From Bacteroidales bacterium (lineage in GTDB: Bacteria; Bacteroidota; Bacteroidia; Bacteroidales; UBA932), in NCBI GenBank assembly GCA_017561885.1, contig JAFZBF010000022.1:1-46008 (forward strand): a stretch of 46,008 nucleotides of DNA. Direction: 5' to 3'. Numbering within the stretch: the stretch's first letter is position 1; the number at the start of each line of letters is the position of its first letter. The notes beneath the pieces were generated by a model, which worked only from the letters and a program-made list of their open reading frames with translations, did not search any database and was not told the origin of the DNA. Of this stretch, positions 34,553 through 41,722 are shown one piece after another. The position numbers and the translations under genes are program-made.

Positions 34553-35109
34553 TTCTGCGTTTCTTTAAGATAGTTCCTGATTTCTTCTTTCAGTTGCTTC
34601 CTTGCTTTGGCCAATATCCCTGCCGAGCCTTTCTCGCTTATTCCCAGCATCTCGCCGATTGCCTTATGCGAATAGCCGTCTATGCAGTACAGGTTGAAGA
34701 CGGCCTTGCGCACATCCGGCAGCTTGGATATCCATTCCAGCAGCTTGTCATGCGGTATTGTCTCTATCTCTTCTTCCGTGGGCTCAGGAATGGTATCTTC
34801 AGCTCTAGAGTCCAGGGAAACCATGTTCCAGCGCTGCCTTTTTATCTGGTTGATGGCCTTGTTGATGGCAATCCGGCTGATCCAGGCGTATAAAGAACCT
34901 TTTCTCACATATTTGAATGTCTGGATCTTGTCCAGGGCCTGTATGAGCGATTCCTGCATCAGATCCTTGGCGTCGTCAAGGTTGTCCGTGTAGCGGCGGC
35001 AGAGCGTTAAAATCTTGGCCGCATATCTTGTATACAGCTCGTCTTCAGCTGACCTGTCACCTCTTATACAGTACGCAGCCAGCTCCTGCTCATCCAGTTC
35101 TTTATACAC
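34549..35109 (-). CDS. ECF sigma factor (RNA polymerase sigma-70 family)
   Basis: This 186-residue protein has two domains. Region 2 (about 25-95) contains DDAKDLMQESLIQALDKIQT and AWISRIAINKAINQIKRQRW. Region 4 (about 125-175) contains LPDVRKAVFNLYCIDGYSHK and IGEMLGISEKGSAGILAKAR, a helix-turn-helix. The start codon is GTG at 35109, 7 nt after the stop of the small lipoprotein gene. It overlaps the membrane partner gene by 4 nt. The operon promoter element (35517-35556) is shared with two other loci in this window, which suggests autoregulation and a local regulon. Confidence 0.92.
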   Translation of the reverse strand: MYKELDEQELAAYCIRGDRSAEDELYTRYAAKILTLCRRYTDNLDDAKDLMQESLIQALDKIQTFKYVRKGSLYAWISRIAINKAINQIKRQRWNMVSLDSRAEDTIPEPTEEEIETIPHDKLLEWISKLPDVRKAVFNLYCIDGYSHKAIGEMLGISEKGSAGILAKARKQLKEEIRNYLKETQK

Positions 35110-35116
35110 TCAAGGC

Positions 35117-35494
35117 CTATTCTTGAACTAATTCTATTCTCGAAAGGTCATATGTGGTTTTAGTACTTCCTCCTTCAATATAACTGAACGTCATCCTGTT
35201 ACGCTCGATGGTCCCTGAGAATTGCTTGACAACTTGTTCAGCGTCAACAGGATACAGGTCGAATGTGTATTTGCCTGTCCAGCGGGCCTCGAAGGTCTTG
35301 CCATTTGCGAAACTGATTTCCTTGCTTCCTGTCTTGACTGTACAGAGGTTCACCCCGTCAGAGAATTGCAGATAGACATATCCGTTCCCCGTGACACCGT
35401 ACCAGGTGGAGTTATTGTAATCCATCTCGTAATCGTTGCAGGATGTACAGATCAGGCAGATTGCAGCAAAGGTAAATGCTAAGATTTTCTTCAT
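35117..35494 (-). CDS. Small lipocalin-like lipoprotein (paralogue A)
   Basis: This 125-residue lipoprotein has the lipobox CTSC at residues 16-19. The mature part is beta-rich (STWYGVTGNGYVYLQF, FEARWTGKYTFDLYP, FSGTIERNRMTFSY), like a small lipocalin or beta-barrel domain of unknown function. It is clearly related to the lipoprotein at 41723-42142: both have EARW.G..(T/S)FDLYP, then an EQ pair, a GTI segment and a GGS.TTY ending. It is the first gene of the operon with the ECF sigma factor and its membrane partner, so it may be part of the signal or the feedback. Confidence 0.75.
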   Translation of the reverse strand: MKKILAFTFAAICLICTSCNDYEMDYNNSTWYGVTGNGYVYLQFSDGVNLCTVKTGSKEISFANGKTFEARWTGKYTFDLYPVDAEQVVKQFSGTIERNRMTFSYIEGGSTKTTYDLSRIELVQE

Positions 35495-35516
35495 AATGAG
35501 TAATGATCAATTAACA

Positions 35517-35556
35517 GTTCCCGATATATAAACACACATAGTTTGAAAATACGTCT
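35517..35556 (-). promoter_or_regulatory. Shared 40-bp promoter element, copy 1 (ECF sigma operon)
   Basis: Read on the minus strand it starts AGACGTATTTTC, has the core TGTGTGTTTATATATC and ends GGGAAC, 22 bp before the ATG at 35494. It aligns without gaps to elements at 37864-37903 (32/40 identical) and 41661-41700 (31/40). Unlike the other two, it has a poor housekeeping -7 box (AAACTATG), so a different sigma factor is likely here. Confidence 0.75.
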
Positions 35557-35570
35557 CAAAATTAGAATTT

Positions 35571-35601
35571 TTTCTTTCATCAGACGAATTGTGTAATTTT
35601 A
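35571..35601 (+). promoter_or_regulatory. Possible promoter of the NtrC-type pair
   Basis: TTTC (35571-35574) and TAATTTTA (35594-35601) are separated by 19 bp; the box has one mismatch from TAnnTTTG. It lies 9 bp before the ATG at 35611, so the leader would be very short. Confidence 0.35.
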
Positions 35602-35610
35602 TGGTTGATT

Positions 35611-36969
35611 ATGGCTGCAAAGAAAGGGAAAATATTGATCGTGGACGACAACGCCGGAATCCGTCAGGCGCTGAAGATCCTGCTTCCGGTTCATTTCGCC
35701 GAGGTTGAGACGTTGCCGTCGCCTATGACGCTGGTTTCCACCCTGGAACGTTTCAGACCCGACGTTGTGCTGCTGGATATGAATTTCAACACGGCCATCA
35801 ATACCGGTAACGAAGGGTTGTACTGGGCAGGGGAGATCAAGAAGTTGATGCCGGAGGTCGAGGTGGTGCTTTTCACTGCTTATGCCGACATCCAGCTTGC
35901 GGTGGAAGGAATGAAGCGCGGGGCCTTCGACTTCATTGTGAAACCGTGGGAGAATGACAAACTGGTGGCTACTTTGACAGCTGCCCGCGACAAGGCCCGC
36001 AAGGCGATGGGAAAGGATTCTTCGGCTTCAGGCCGTTCCGGCCGGAGCGGAGAGCCTATGTACTGGGGCACTTCCAAAGCAATGGCCGCTATCCGGAAAA
36101 CGGTCGAAAAGATCGCTCCCACAGATGCCTCCGTCCTGATCACCGGAGAGAACGGTACCGGCAAAGATGTCATGGCACGCGAGATTCACGCCAGAAGCCT
36201 TCGGAATGCAAGGCCTATGGTGGCCGTAGATGCCGGGGCGATTACCGAAACCCTCTTTGAAAGCGAACTTTTCGGTCACGTCAAGGGTGCCTTTACAGAC
36301 GCACATACCGACCACGTCGGGAAATTCGAACAGGCCGACGGAGGTACGCTTTTCCTGGATGAAATCGGTAACATACCGCCTCATCTGCAGGCCAAGCTTC
36401 TGCGGGTGATACAGAACCGCAGCGTGGTTAGGGTAGGGGGCTCCCAGGCCATTCCTGTCAATATCAGGCTGATTTGCGCCACCAATATGGACCTTGAGCA
36501 ACTGGTGCGGGAAGGACGGTTCCGTGAGGACCTCTATTATCGCATAAATACTGTACACATCGCCCTGCCACCCCTTCGCGAACGCAAGGAGGACATCGTG
36601 CCGCTGGCAGAACGCTTTGTCAGCCAGTTCGCCGAAAAGTATCACCGTCAGCTTTCAGGGTTGGACGGATCTGCAAGGCAGGTTCTCGAGGCAGGCCGGT
36701 GGGGCGGCAATATCCGCGAGTTGCAGAACTGTATAGAGAAAGCGGTGATCCTTTCCGAAGGAACGGCACTTACTGCCGGAGACATCCAGATAGAGCAGCC
36801 GAAGGCGGAAACTGCCGCCGGGATGCTGAAAACGGTCAGCGATGCCGAAGAGGCACGTCTGGTGCGTGAAGCGGTGCAAAGGAGCAACGGCAATATTTCC
36901 GCTGCAGCCAAGATGCTCGGAGTCAGCCGGCCTACTCTCTACGCAAAGATGAAGAAATACGGGCTATGA
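35611..36969 (+). CDS. Sigma-54-dependent response regulator (NtrC family)
   Basis: This protein is about 452 residues from the ATG at 35611; the frame is open from a TTG at 35605, but ATG is more likely. An N-terminal receiver domain has the phospho-acceptor Asp56 in VVLLDMNF and Lys in FIVKPW. The central AAA+ domain has Walker A GENGTGKD, the sigma-54 contact loop GAFTDA and LFLDEIGNIPPHLQAKLLRV. A C-terminal Fis-type helix-turn-helix (AAKMLGVSRPTLYAKMKKYG) binds DNA. Phosphorylation by the adjacent kinase should allow ATP-driven opening of sigma-54 promoters. It overlaps the kinase gene by 4 nt (ATGA). Confidence 0.95.
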   Translation: MAAKKGKILIVDDNAGIRQALKILLPVHFAEVETLPSPMTLVSTLERFRPDVVLLDMNFNTAINTGNEGLYWAGEIKKLMPEVEVVLFTAYADIQLAVEGMKRGAFDFIVKPWENDKLVATLTAARDKARKAMGKDSSASGRSGRSGEPMYWGTSKAMAAIRKTVEKIAPTDASVLITGENGTGKDVMAREIHARSLRNARPMVAVDAGAITETLFESELFGHVKGAFTDAHTDHVGKFEQADGGTLFLDEIGNIPPHLQAKLLRVIQNRSVVRVGGSQAIPVNIRLICATNMDLEQLVREGRFREDLYYRINTVHIALPPLRERKEDIVPLAERFVSQFAEKYHRQLSGLDGSARQVLEAGRWGGNIRELQNCIEKAVILSEGTALTAGDIQIEQPKAETAAGMLKTVSDAEEARLVREAVQRSNGNISAAAKMLGVSRPTLYAKMKKYGL

Positions 36970-37847
36970 CCTTCACTGTCTGGCATATCGTAGGAGTGGC
37001 GGTAATTGCTTCCATCATTGCTGCACTGCTTGCGTCAGTCCGTACCCGTCGTAAGGACATTCGCAAGGTGGCCTATATGATGGATGCCCTGGAGGACGGG
37101 GAACTGAACTTCCGTTTCAAGGACAACAACCGCTTCAACCGCACCCTGAACCGAATCCGCACCATCTTCGAGAAGCAGCGCCAGGCTCACGAGCAGGATT
37201 CCTGGACCAAGCTGATCCGTGTGCTGACCCACGAGATCATGAATACCGTTTCGCCGATTGCATCCCTTTCGGACGCTATGGCTAAGTCGGTCGATGAGAA
37301 CGGCCGCAGCGAGCTGGACATTAAGGCCGGCCTGGAGACCATCTCAGATTCGTCAAAGAACCTGATAGACTTCGTGCAGACCTACCGCCAGTTGTCCGGT
37401 GTGGCGAAGCCCGTCCGCAAGGCGCTCGAACTTCAGGAATTCGTGGACGGCGTGATTGCCCTGAACAGCGAATACACGGCATCATGCGGGGCTGTGTGCA
37501 GTTACCGTCCCGAAGAGCCGGACCTTATGGTCTATGCCGACGAGGGACAGATTTCCCAGATATTCATCAACCTGATCAAGAATGCCCTGCAGGCAGGAGC
37601 CAGGCACATCGACATTTCTGCGCGGATGGGAAAGGAAGATGAAGTGATCATCCAGGTTGCCAACGACGGCTCTCCAATTCCTTCAGAGAGCCAGGAGCAG
37701 ATATTCGTGCCGTTCTATACGACCAAGAAGGAAGGTTCCGGCATCGGACTTGCCCTTGCCCGCCAGATTATGCGAAACCACAACGGCACGGTCGACCTCT
37801 TGCGCAGCGATGCCGACCAGACGGTCTTCCAGCTGGTGTTCAGATAA
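36966..37847 (+). CDS. Sensor histidine kinase partner of the NtrC-type regulator
   Basis: This 293-residue protein has one N-terminal membrane helix (about 5-24), a short HAMP-like linker, and the dimerisation/phospho-acceptor box with His89 in LTHEIMNTVSPIASLSD. The ATPase domain follows: FINLIKNALQAGA (N box), VANDGSPIP (G1) and GSGIGLALARQI (G2). There is only a minimal, almost absent, extracytoplasmic part, so the signal is probably sensed in the membrane or inside the cell. It is shorter than kinases I recall in this family, which have two helices and a periplasmic loop. The serpin gene promoter begins 16 bp after its stop. Confidence 0.92.
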   Translation: MTFTVWHIVGVAVIASIIAALLASVRTRRKDIRKVAYMMDALEDGELNFRFKDNNRFNRTLNRIRTIFEKQRQAHEQDSWTKLIRVLTHEIMNTVSPIASLSDAMAKSVDENGRSELDIKAGLETISDSSKNLIDFVQTYRQLSGVAKPVRKALELQEFVDGVIALNSEYTASCGAVCSYRPEEPDLMVYADEGQISQIFINLIKNALQAGARHIDISARMGKEDEVIIQVANDGSPIPSESQEQIFVPFYTTKKEGSGIGLALARQIMRNHNGTVDLLRSDADQTVFQLVFR

Positions 37848-37863
37848 AAAAACTCTTTTGAAG

Positions 37864-37903
37864 AGACGTAGTTTGTATTTTTGTGTGTTTATATATCAGA
37901 AAC
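37864..37903 (+). promoter_or_regulatory. Shared 40-bp promoter element, copy 2 (serpin operon)
   Basis: It starts AGACGTAGTTTG, has TATTTTTG (37876-37883), the core TGTGTGTTTATATATC and ends AGAAAC, 14 bp before the ATG at 37918. It is 34/40 identical to copy 3 (41661-41700) and 32/40 to copy 1 (35517-35556), with no gaps. TATTTTTG also fits the housekeeping -7 box. Confidence 0.75.
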
Positions 37904-37917
37904 ATCACATAATCGAT

Positions 37918-39165
37918 ATGAAAACACTGAGGTTTTTTGTTGTGGCTGCGTGCCTGATGCTTGCAGCCGTCTCCTGCGACAAAATAGAAAGAGACGGTGA
38001 CAATGATGGAGAGAATCCCTACAAGGCTCTGAGTCTCTCAACCAAGTCGGCTGAATATGCCCGGCTGGGCAACAGCTTCGCCCTTGATTTCATCGACCGG
38101 ATCAATGCTGCTGAGAAGGAGGATTACATCATTTCTCCGCTGAGCATGCAGTTCCTGCTTGGGATGCTGCTTGACGGCGCCCAGGGGCAGACTGCCGATG
38201 AAATCTGCAAGGTTCTCGGGTATGGAGCCGGCGAGGTGGCTTCCGTGAACGAGTTCAGTCTCTCTATGCTTGAGCAGCTGCCTGCGCTTGACAAGAAGAC
38301 GAAGCTATCAATAGCAAACGCCATCTTCGTCAACAACAAATACCCTCTGCTCGACAGTTATAAAAGCACTGTAGGAAGGTATTTCAATGCGGAGGTGTCC
38401 AATCTGGATTTCTCGAATGGCAACGGCAGTCTCAAGACTATCAACGGCTGGTGCAACAAGCAGACGAAAGGTATGATTCCCAAAGTGCTGGATAAAGTTT
38501 CTTCGAACGATATAGCATACCTTCTGAATGCCATTTACTTCAAGAGCCGGTGGACTGTTCCGTTTTCTAAAAGCAATACTTCAAAAGAAACTTTTATTCA
38601 AGAATCAGGCTCGAAGAAGACGGTTCCCATGATGAAGGCGAAAAAACAGTTTCCTTATTATGAGTATGAAGATTTCCAGGCAGTCAGACTTGCATATGGC
38701 AACAGAACCTACAGTATGATGGTGCTCCTTCCCAAGGAAGGCAAAAACATATCTGATGTCATCGCAGCGCTGAAGGCTGCTGACTGGAACAGCTTTATGA
38801 ACAATTGGTCCACTTGGGATGAAGTCGATCTCTGGCTGCCCAAGTTCGAGATTGAAAAGTATGAGATAAAACTTAACGATATCCTTTCCGCTATGGGTAT
38901 ACATTCCGCTTTCAGTGCCAACCTTGCTGATTTCAGCGCTATGACCAGCTACCCGGCATATCTGAGCTTCGTAAAGCAGGATGCCGCCATAAAGGTTGAC
39001 GAAGAAGGTACGGAAGCCGCAGCGGTATCGATCGCGGGGATGACCTTAGGCGCCGCACTCCCCATCAAGGAGATAGTATTCCATGCCGACCATCCGTTCC
39101 TCTATCTCATTACCGAAGCCAGTACCGGCGCAATCCTATTTGCCGGCAGATACAGTGCACGATGA
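37918..39165 (+). CDS. Serpin-family lipoprotein 1
   Basis: This 415-residue protein has a lipoprotein signal (lipobox VSC at about residue 19), so it is a surface or periplasmic serine-protease inhibitor. Serpin features are IISPLSMQFLLGMLLDGAQG, LSIANAIFVN, AIYFKSRWTVPFSKS and the reactive-loop hinge DEEGTEAAAVSIAG near residue 362, followed by FHADHPFLYLITE. An intact small-residue hinge predicts an inhibitory serpin that traps its protease. The loop after the hinge (MTLGAALPIKEI) differs fully from that of serpin 2. The frame is open from 37657, but the lipoprotein signal and promoter fix the start at 37918. Targets could be host or competitor proteases; that is inference. Confidence 0.92.
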   Translation: MKTLRFFVVAACLMLAAVSCDKIERDGDNDGENPYKALSLSTKSAEYARLGNSFALDFIDRINAAEKEDYIISPLSMQFLLGMLLDGAQGQTADEICKVLGYGAGEVASVNEFSLSMLEQLPALDKKTKLSIANAIFVNNKYPLLDSYKSTVGRYFNAEVSNLDFSNGNGSLKTINGWCNKQTKGMIPKVLDKVSSNDIAYLLNAIYFKSRWTVPFSKSNTSKETFIQESGSKKTVPMMKAKKQFPYYEYEDFQAVRLAYGNRTYSMMVLLPKEGKNISDVIAALKAADWNSFMNNWSTWDEVDLWLPKFEIEKYEIKLNDILSAMGIHSAFSANLADFSAMTSYPAYLSFVKQDAAIKVDEEGTEAAAVSIAGMTLGAALPIKEIVFHADHPFLYLITEASTGAILFAGRYSAR

Positions 39166-39203
39166 GAAAGATTGTCGCCATAACATAAAAGTAAATTAGC
39201 AGT

Positions 39204-40454
39204 ATGAAACGCTTTGGAATGATTGCTGCCTTTGCAGCCCTGATGATGGTCGGTCTGTCCTGCGATAAGATAGAAGGAGGCGGCGACAATGATGGTGAGA
39301 ATCCCTACAAGGCTCTGAGTCTCTCAACCAAGTCGGCTGAATATGCTCGGCTGGGCAACAGCTTCGCTTTCGAATACATAGACCGCATCAACGCTTTCGA
39401 GACAAAAGATTACATAATCTCTCCGCTCAGCATGCAGTTCCTGCTCGGAATGATCCTGGACGGAACCAAAGGACAGACTGCCGATGAGATCTGCAATGTG
39501 CTGGGCTATGGCGCCGGTGAAGTGGATGCAGTGAACGAGTATTGCCTCTCTATGCTGGAGCAGCTCCCCGAGCTTGACAAACAGACGAAGCTTTCAATTG
39601 CAAATGCCATCTTCGTCAACCAGAAAATCCCTCTGCTTGACAGTTATAAGAAGGCAGTAGGAAAGAATTTCAATGCAGAGGTGTCCAATCTCGACTTCAC
39701 AAATGCCAACGGCAGTCTGAAGACCATCAACAACTGGTGCAACAAGCAGACGAACGGTATGATTCCCAAGGTGCTGGATAAGGTTACTCCGGACGCGATA
39801 GCATATCTTCTGAACGCCCTGTATTTCAAGAGCCAGTGGAGCGAAAAGTTCTCCAAGAGCAACACTTCCAATGAAAATTTCTCGACAGGAGCTGGCCAGC
39901 AGAAGAAGGTTCCGATGATGAAGGCGCAGAATAATTACCCTTATGGAGAATGTGAGGCTTTCCGGGCTTTGAAGATTCCCTATGGCAACGGAGCTTTCAA
40001 TATGCTGGTGTTGCTTCCCGCCGAAGGAAAAACCATTTCTGATGTTACCGCTGCGCTCAAGACTATGGACTGGAGCGGCTTTGTCAATGGTATGTACGCC
40101 TCCAGGGAAGTGGATCTCTGGCTGCCCAAGTATGAGATTGAAAAGTATGAGATTGAACTCAACGACATCCTTGCTGCGATGGGTATGCCCTCGGTGTTCA
40201 GGCCCGATGTGGCGGATTTCAGCGCTATGTGCGAATACCCTGCTTATATAAGCCTCATCAAGCAGGATGCCGCCATAAAGGTTGACGAATCAGGCACGGA
40301 AGCCGCAGCGGTATCTATAGCTGAGATCAGATATGGTTCGACTGGCATCAATCTTGGCCCTATCGTTTTCCACGCCGACCGTCCTTTCTTGTATCTGATT
40401 ACCGAAACCAGCACCAACTCCATCCTCTTCGCCGGAAGGTACAGCGCACAATAG
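39204..40454 (+). CDS. Serpin-family lipoprotein 2
   Basis: This 416-residue tandem paralogue of serpin 1 lies 38 bp downstream and is probably co-transcribed. It has lipobox LSC at about residue 20, the same CDKIE start of the mature protein, IISPLSMQFLLGMILDG, ALYFKSQWSEKFSKS and the hinge DESGTEAAAVSIAE. The reactive loop (EIRYGSTGINLGPI) is unlike that of serpin 1, so the two should inhibit different proteases. A 50-nt stretch near the N-terminus (39297-39346) is identical in DNA to serpin 1 (38011-38060), which suggests recent duplication or gene conversion. Inhibition itself has not been shown here. Confidence 0.92.
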   Translation: MKRFGMIAAFAALMMVGLSCDKIEGGGDNDGENPYKALSLSTKSAEYARLGNSFAFEYIDRINAFETKDYIISPLSMQFLLGMILDGTKGQTADEICNVLGYGAGEVDAVNEYCLSMLEQLPELDKQTKLSIANAIFVNQKIPLLDSYKKAVGKNFNAEVSNLDFTNANGSLKTINNWCNKQTNGMIPKVLDKVTPDAIAYLLNALYFKSQWSEKFSKSNTSNENFSTGAGQQKKVPMMKAQNNYPYGECEAFRALKIPYGNGAFNMLVLLPAEGKTISDVTAALKTMDWSGFVNGMYASREVDLWLPKYEIEKYEIELNDILAAMGMPSVFRPDVADFSAMCEYPAYISLIKQDAAIKVDESGTEAAAVSIAEIRYGSTGINLGPIVFHADRPFLYLITETSTNSILFAGRYSAQ

Positions 40455-40472
40455 CAGTCTTGAATTGCCTAG

Positions 40473-40565
40473 GTGTTCCCGCCGGTCCATTCTTTGGACC
40501 GGCAGGAGCGAAAAAGGGGGTAAAATGCTCCCGCCGGTCCACGTCTTGGACCGGCGGGAGCATTT
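40473..40565 (+). repeat. Paired-hairpin REP element (BIME-like) left of RAYT 2
   Basis: It has two hairpins joined by a 16-nt linker. Hairpin 1 (40475-40509) has stem core CGCCGG next to TCC and a 7-nt loop. Hairpin 2 (40523-40565) has a perfect 18-bp stem with the same core and a 7-nt loop. The frame (GTGyTCC...GGAGC, linker starting GAAAA) matches the element at 41544-41633, but the stem core is different. Placed just after serpin 2, it might also end that transcript. Confidence 0.85.
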
Positions 40566-40580
40566 GCATAGAAAACAGTG

Positions 40581-40611
40581 TTTGGAATCAAATTTCAAAT
40601 AGATATCTTTG
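40581..40611 (+). promoter_or_regulatory. Promoter of RAYT 2
   Basis: TTTG (40581-40584) and TATCTTTG (40604-40611) are separated by exactly 19 bp, a textbook Bacteroidetes promoter. It begins 15 bp after the paired-hairpin element. GGAGG lies before the ATG at 40666. Confidence 0.75.
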
Positions 40612-40665
40612 TTGAAACATCTGCCCGCCAGTTCCGGGTTGGAGTAAGATTATGGAGGAAGAGAT

Positions 40666-41529
40666 ATGGAATACTGGCTCATCTCAACTGAACATTTGGA
40701 GGACAGCCTCCTTTTCAAAGATTTCGACGACTTTGTTGTCGGGATGAATTATGTCGCCGTACAGGCATACAAGGCGCGGATCAATATGCTCGCCTTTATC
40801 TTGATGTCCAACCACGTGCACTTCGTTGCGGAAGGCGACCGGATTCAGGTCGAAACCTTTATAAATGGCTTCAAGGGGGAATATTCCAGATATTTATGGA
40901 ATAAGTACAGTATTAGAGAATTATTAAGGCGTAAATCTGTTGATATCCGTCCGATTCCTAAGGACAACGAGTCATTGGAAAGAGCAATAGCTTATGTCCA
41001 GATGAACTGCGTGGCGGCCAATATTTGCGCACATCCGGTGGAATACCCTTGGGGAACAGGAAACACGTTCTTTTCGGCCTCATGTGAAAACGGCAAGTGT
41101 CTCAGGGATTTGTCCGCCCGCGAACGGATCCGTCTGCTGCATACCAAGCTTGAGTTGCCACAATATTGGTCGGTCTGCAGCGATGGATATGTCACTCCCG
41201 GATCTTATGTATGCAAAGATTTCGTTGAAAGAATCTTTCGCACACCGAAGCGGATGAACTTCTTTCTGCAGAATTCCTCCAAGGCAAAGCAGAGAGTCGA
41301 GACAGGCGAAAAGAATATGCCCGCATTCAGAGACCAAGTGATTGCGGCCGCTCTTCCGGATCTCTGCCGGACACTGTTCCAAAAACCTGCAGTCGGGGAG
41401 TTGAATGAAGATCAGCTGGTCGAGCTGCTCCGCCAGCTTCGTTTCCGTTTCTCCTCAAACGTCAACCAGCTCGCAAGAATCACCGGCCTGTCGTATGAAA
41501 AAGCCGCCGAGTACCTGGACAGGGAGTAG
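40666..41529 (+). CDS. REP-associated tyrosine transposase (RAYT) 2
   Basis: This 287-residue Y1/HUH protein has the metal-binding pair in FILMSNHVHFVAEG, the likely catalytic Tyr in AIAYVQMNCV, and VEYPWGTGN after it. The C-terminal part (GSYVCKDFVERIFRTPKRMN, then a helix-turn-helix-like NQLARITGLSYEKAAEYL) matches that of RAYT 1, but the two proteins are strongly diverged and their flanking repeats are unrelated. The start ATG at 40666 has a GGAGGA Shine-Dalgarno. The gene has its own promoter and lies between two hairpin pairs, the standard arrangement for RAYTs and their REP targets. It interrupts the region between two loci that share the same promoter element. Confidence 0.88.
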   Translation: MEYWLISTEHLEDSLLFKDFDDFVVGMNYVAVQAYKARINMLAFILMSNHVHFVAEGDRIQVETFINGFKGEYSRYLWNKYSIRELLRRKSVDIRPIPKDNESLERAIAYVQMNCVAANICAHPVEYPWGTGNTFFSASCENGKCLRDLSARERIRLLHTKLELPQYWSVCSDGYVTPGSYVCKDFVERIFRTPKRMNFFLQNSSKAKQRVETGEKNMPAFRDQVIAAALPDLCRTLFQKPAVGELNEDQLVELLRQLRFRFSSNVNQLARITGLSYEKAAEYLDRE

Positions 41530-41543
41530 CTGCCACACCACAG

Positions 41544-41633
41544 GTGCTCCTATCGTCCCATTCGGGGGGACGATAGGAGCGAAAACGTGGGCAAACTGCG
41601 CCTATCGTCCCCGACATTGGGACGATAGGCGCA
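41544..41633 (+). repeat. Paired-hairpin REP element (BIME-like) right of RAYT 2
   Basis: Hairpin 3 (41546-41580) has a 14-bp stem with core TATCG next to TCC and a 7-nt loop. Hairpin 4 (41597-41633) has a perfect 15-bp stem with the same core and a 7-nt loop. The linker GAAAACGTGGGCAAAC has the same length and 12 of 16 bases in common with the left element. Order and orientation are the same as on the left side, but the stem core is changed on both strands and in both hairpins. Confidence 0.85.
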
Positions 41634-41660
41634 CCTAAATGTAAATTTCTAACGCCGGGA

Positions 41661-41700
41661 AGACGTATTTCGTAAATTTGTGTGTTTAAATAGCAGAAAC
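41661..41700 (+). promoter_or_regulatory. Shared 40-bp promoter element, copy 3 (lipoprotein B operon)
   Basis: It starts AGACGTATTTCG, has TAAATTTG (41673-41680), the core TGTGTGTTTAAATAGC and ends AGAAAC, 22 bp before the ATG at 41723. It is 34/40 identical to copy 2 and 31/40 to copy 1, with no gaps. The distance to the start codon equals that of copy 1. Confidence 0.75.
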
Positions 41701-41722
41701 GGTTTTTTTACGGGATGGGAAA

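Noticed and set aside
37657..37917. N-terminal extension of serpin 1 into the histidine kinase gene
   Set aside because: The lipoprotein signal begins at 37918 and the promoter element lies at 37864-37903, inside the extension.
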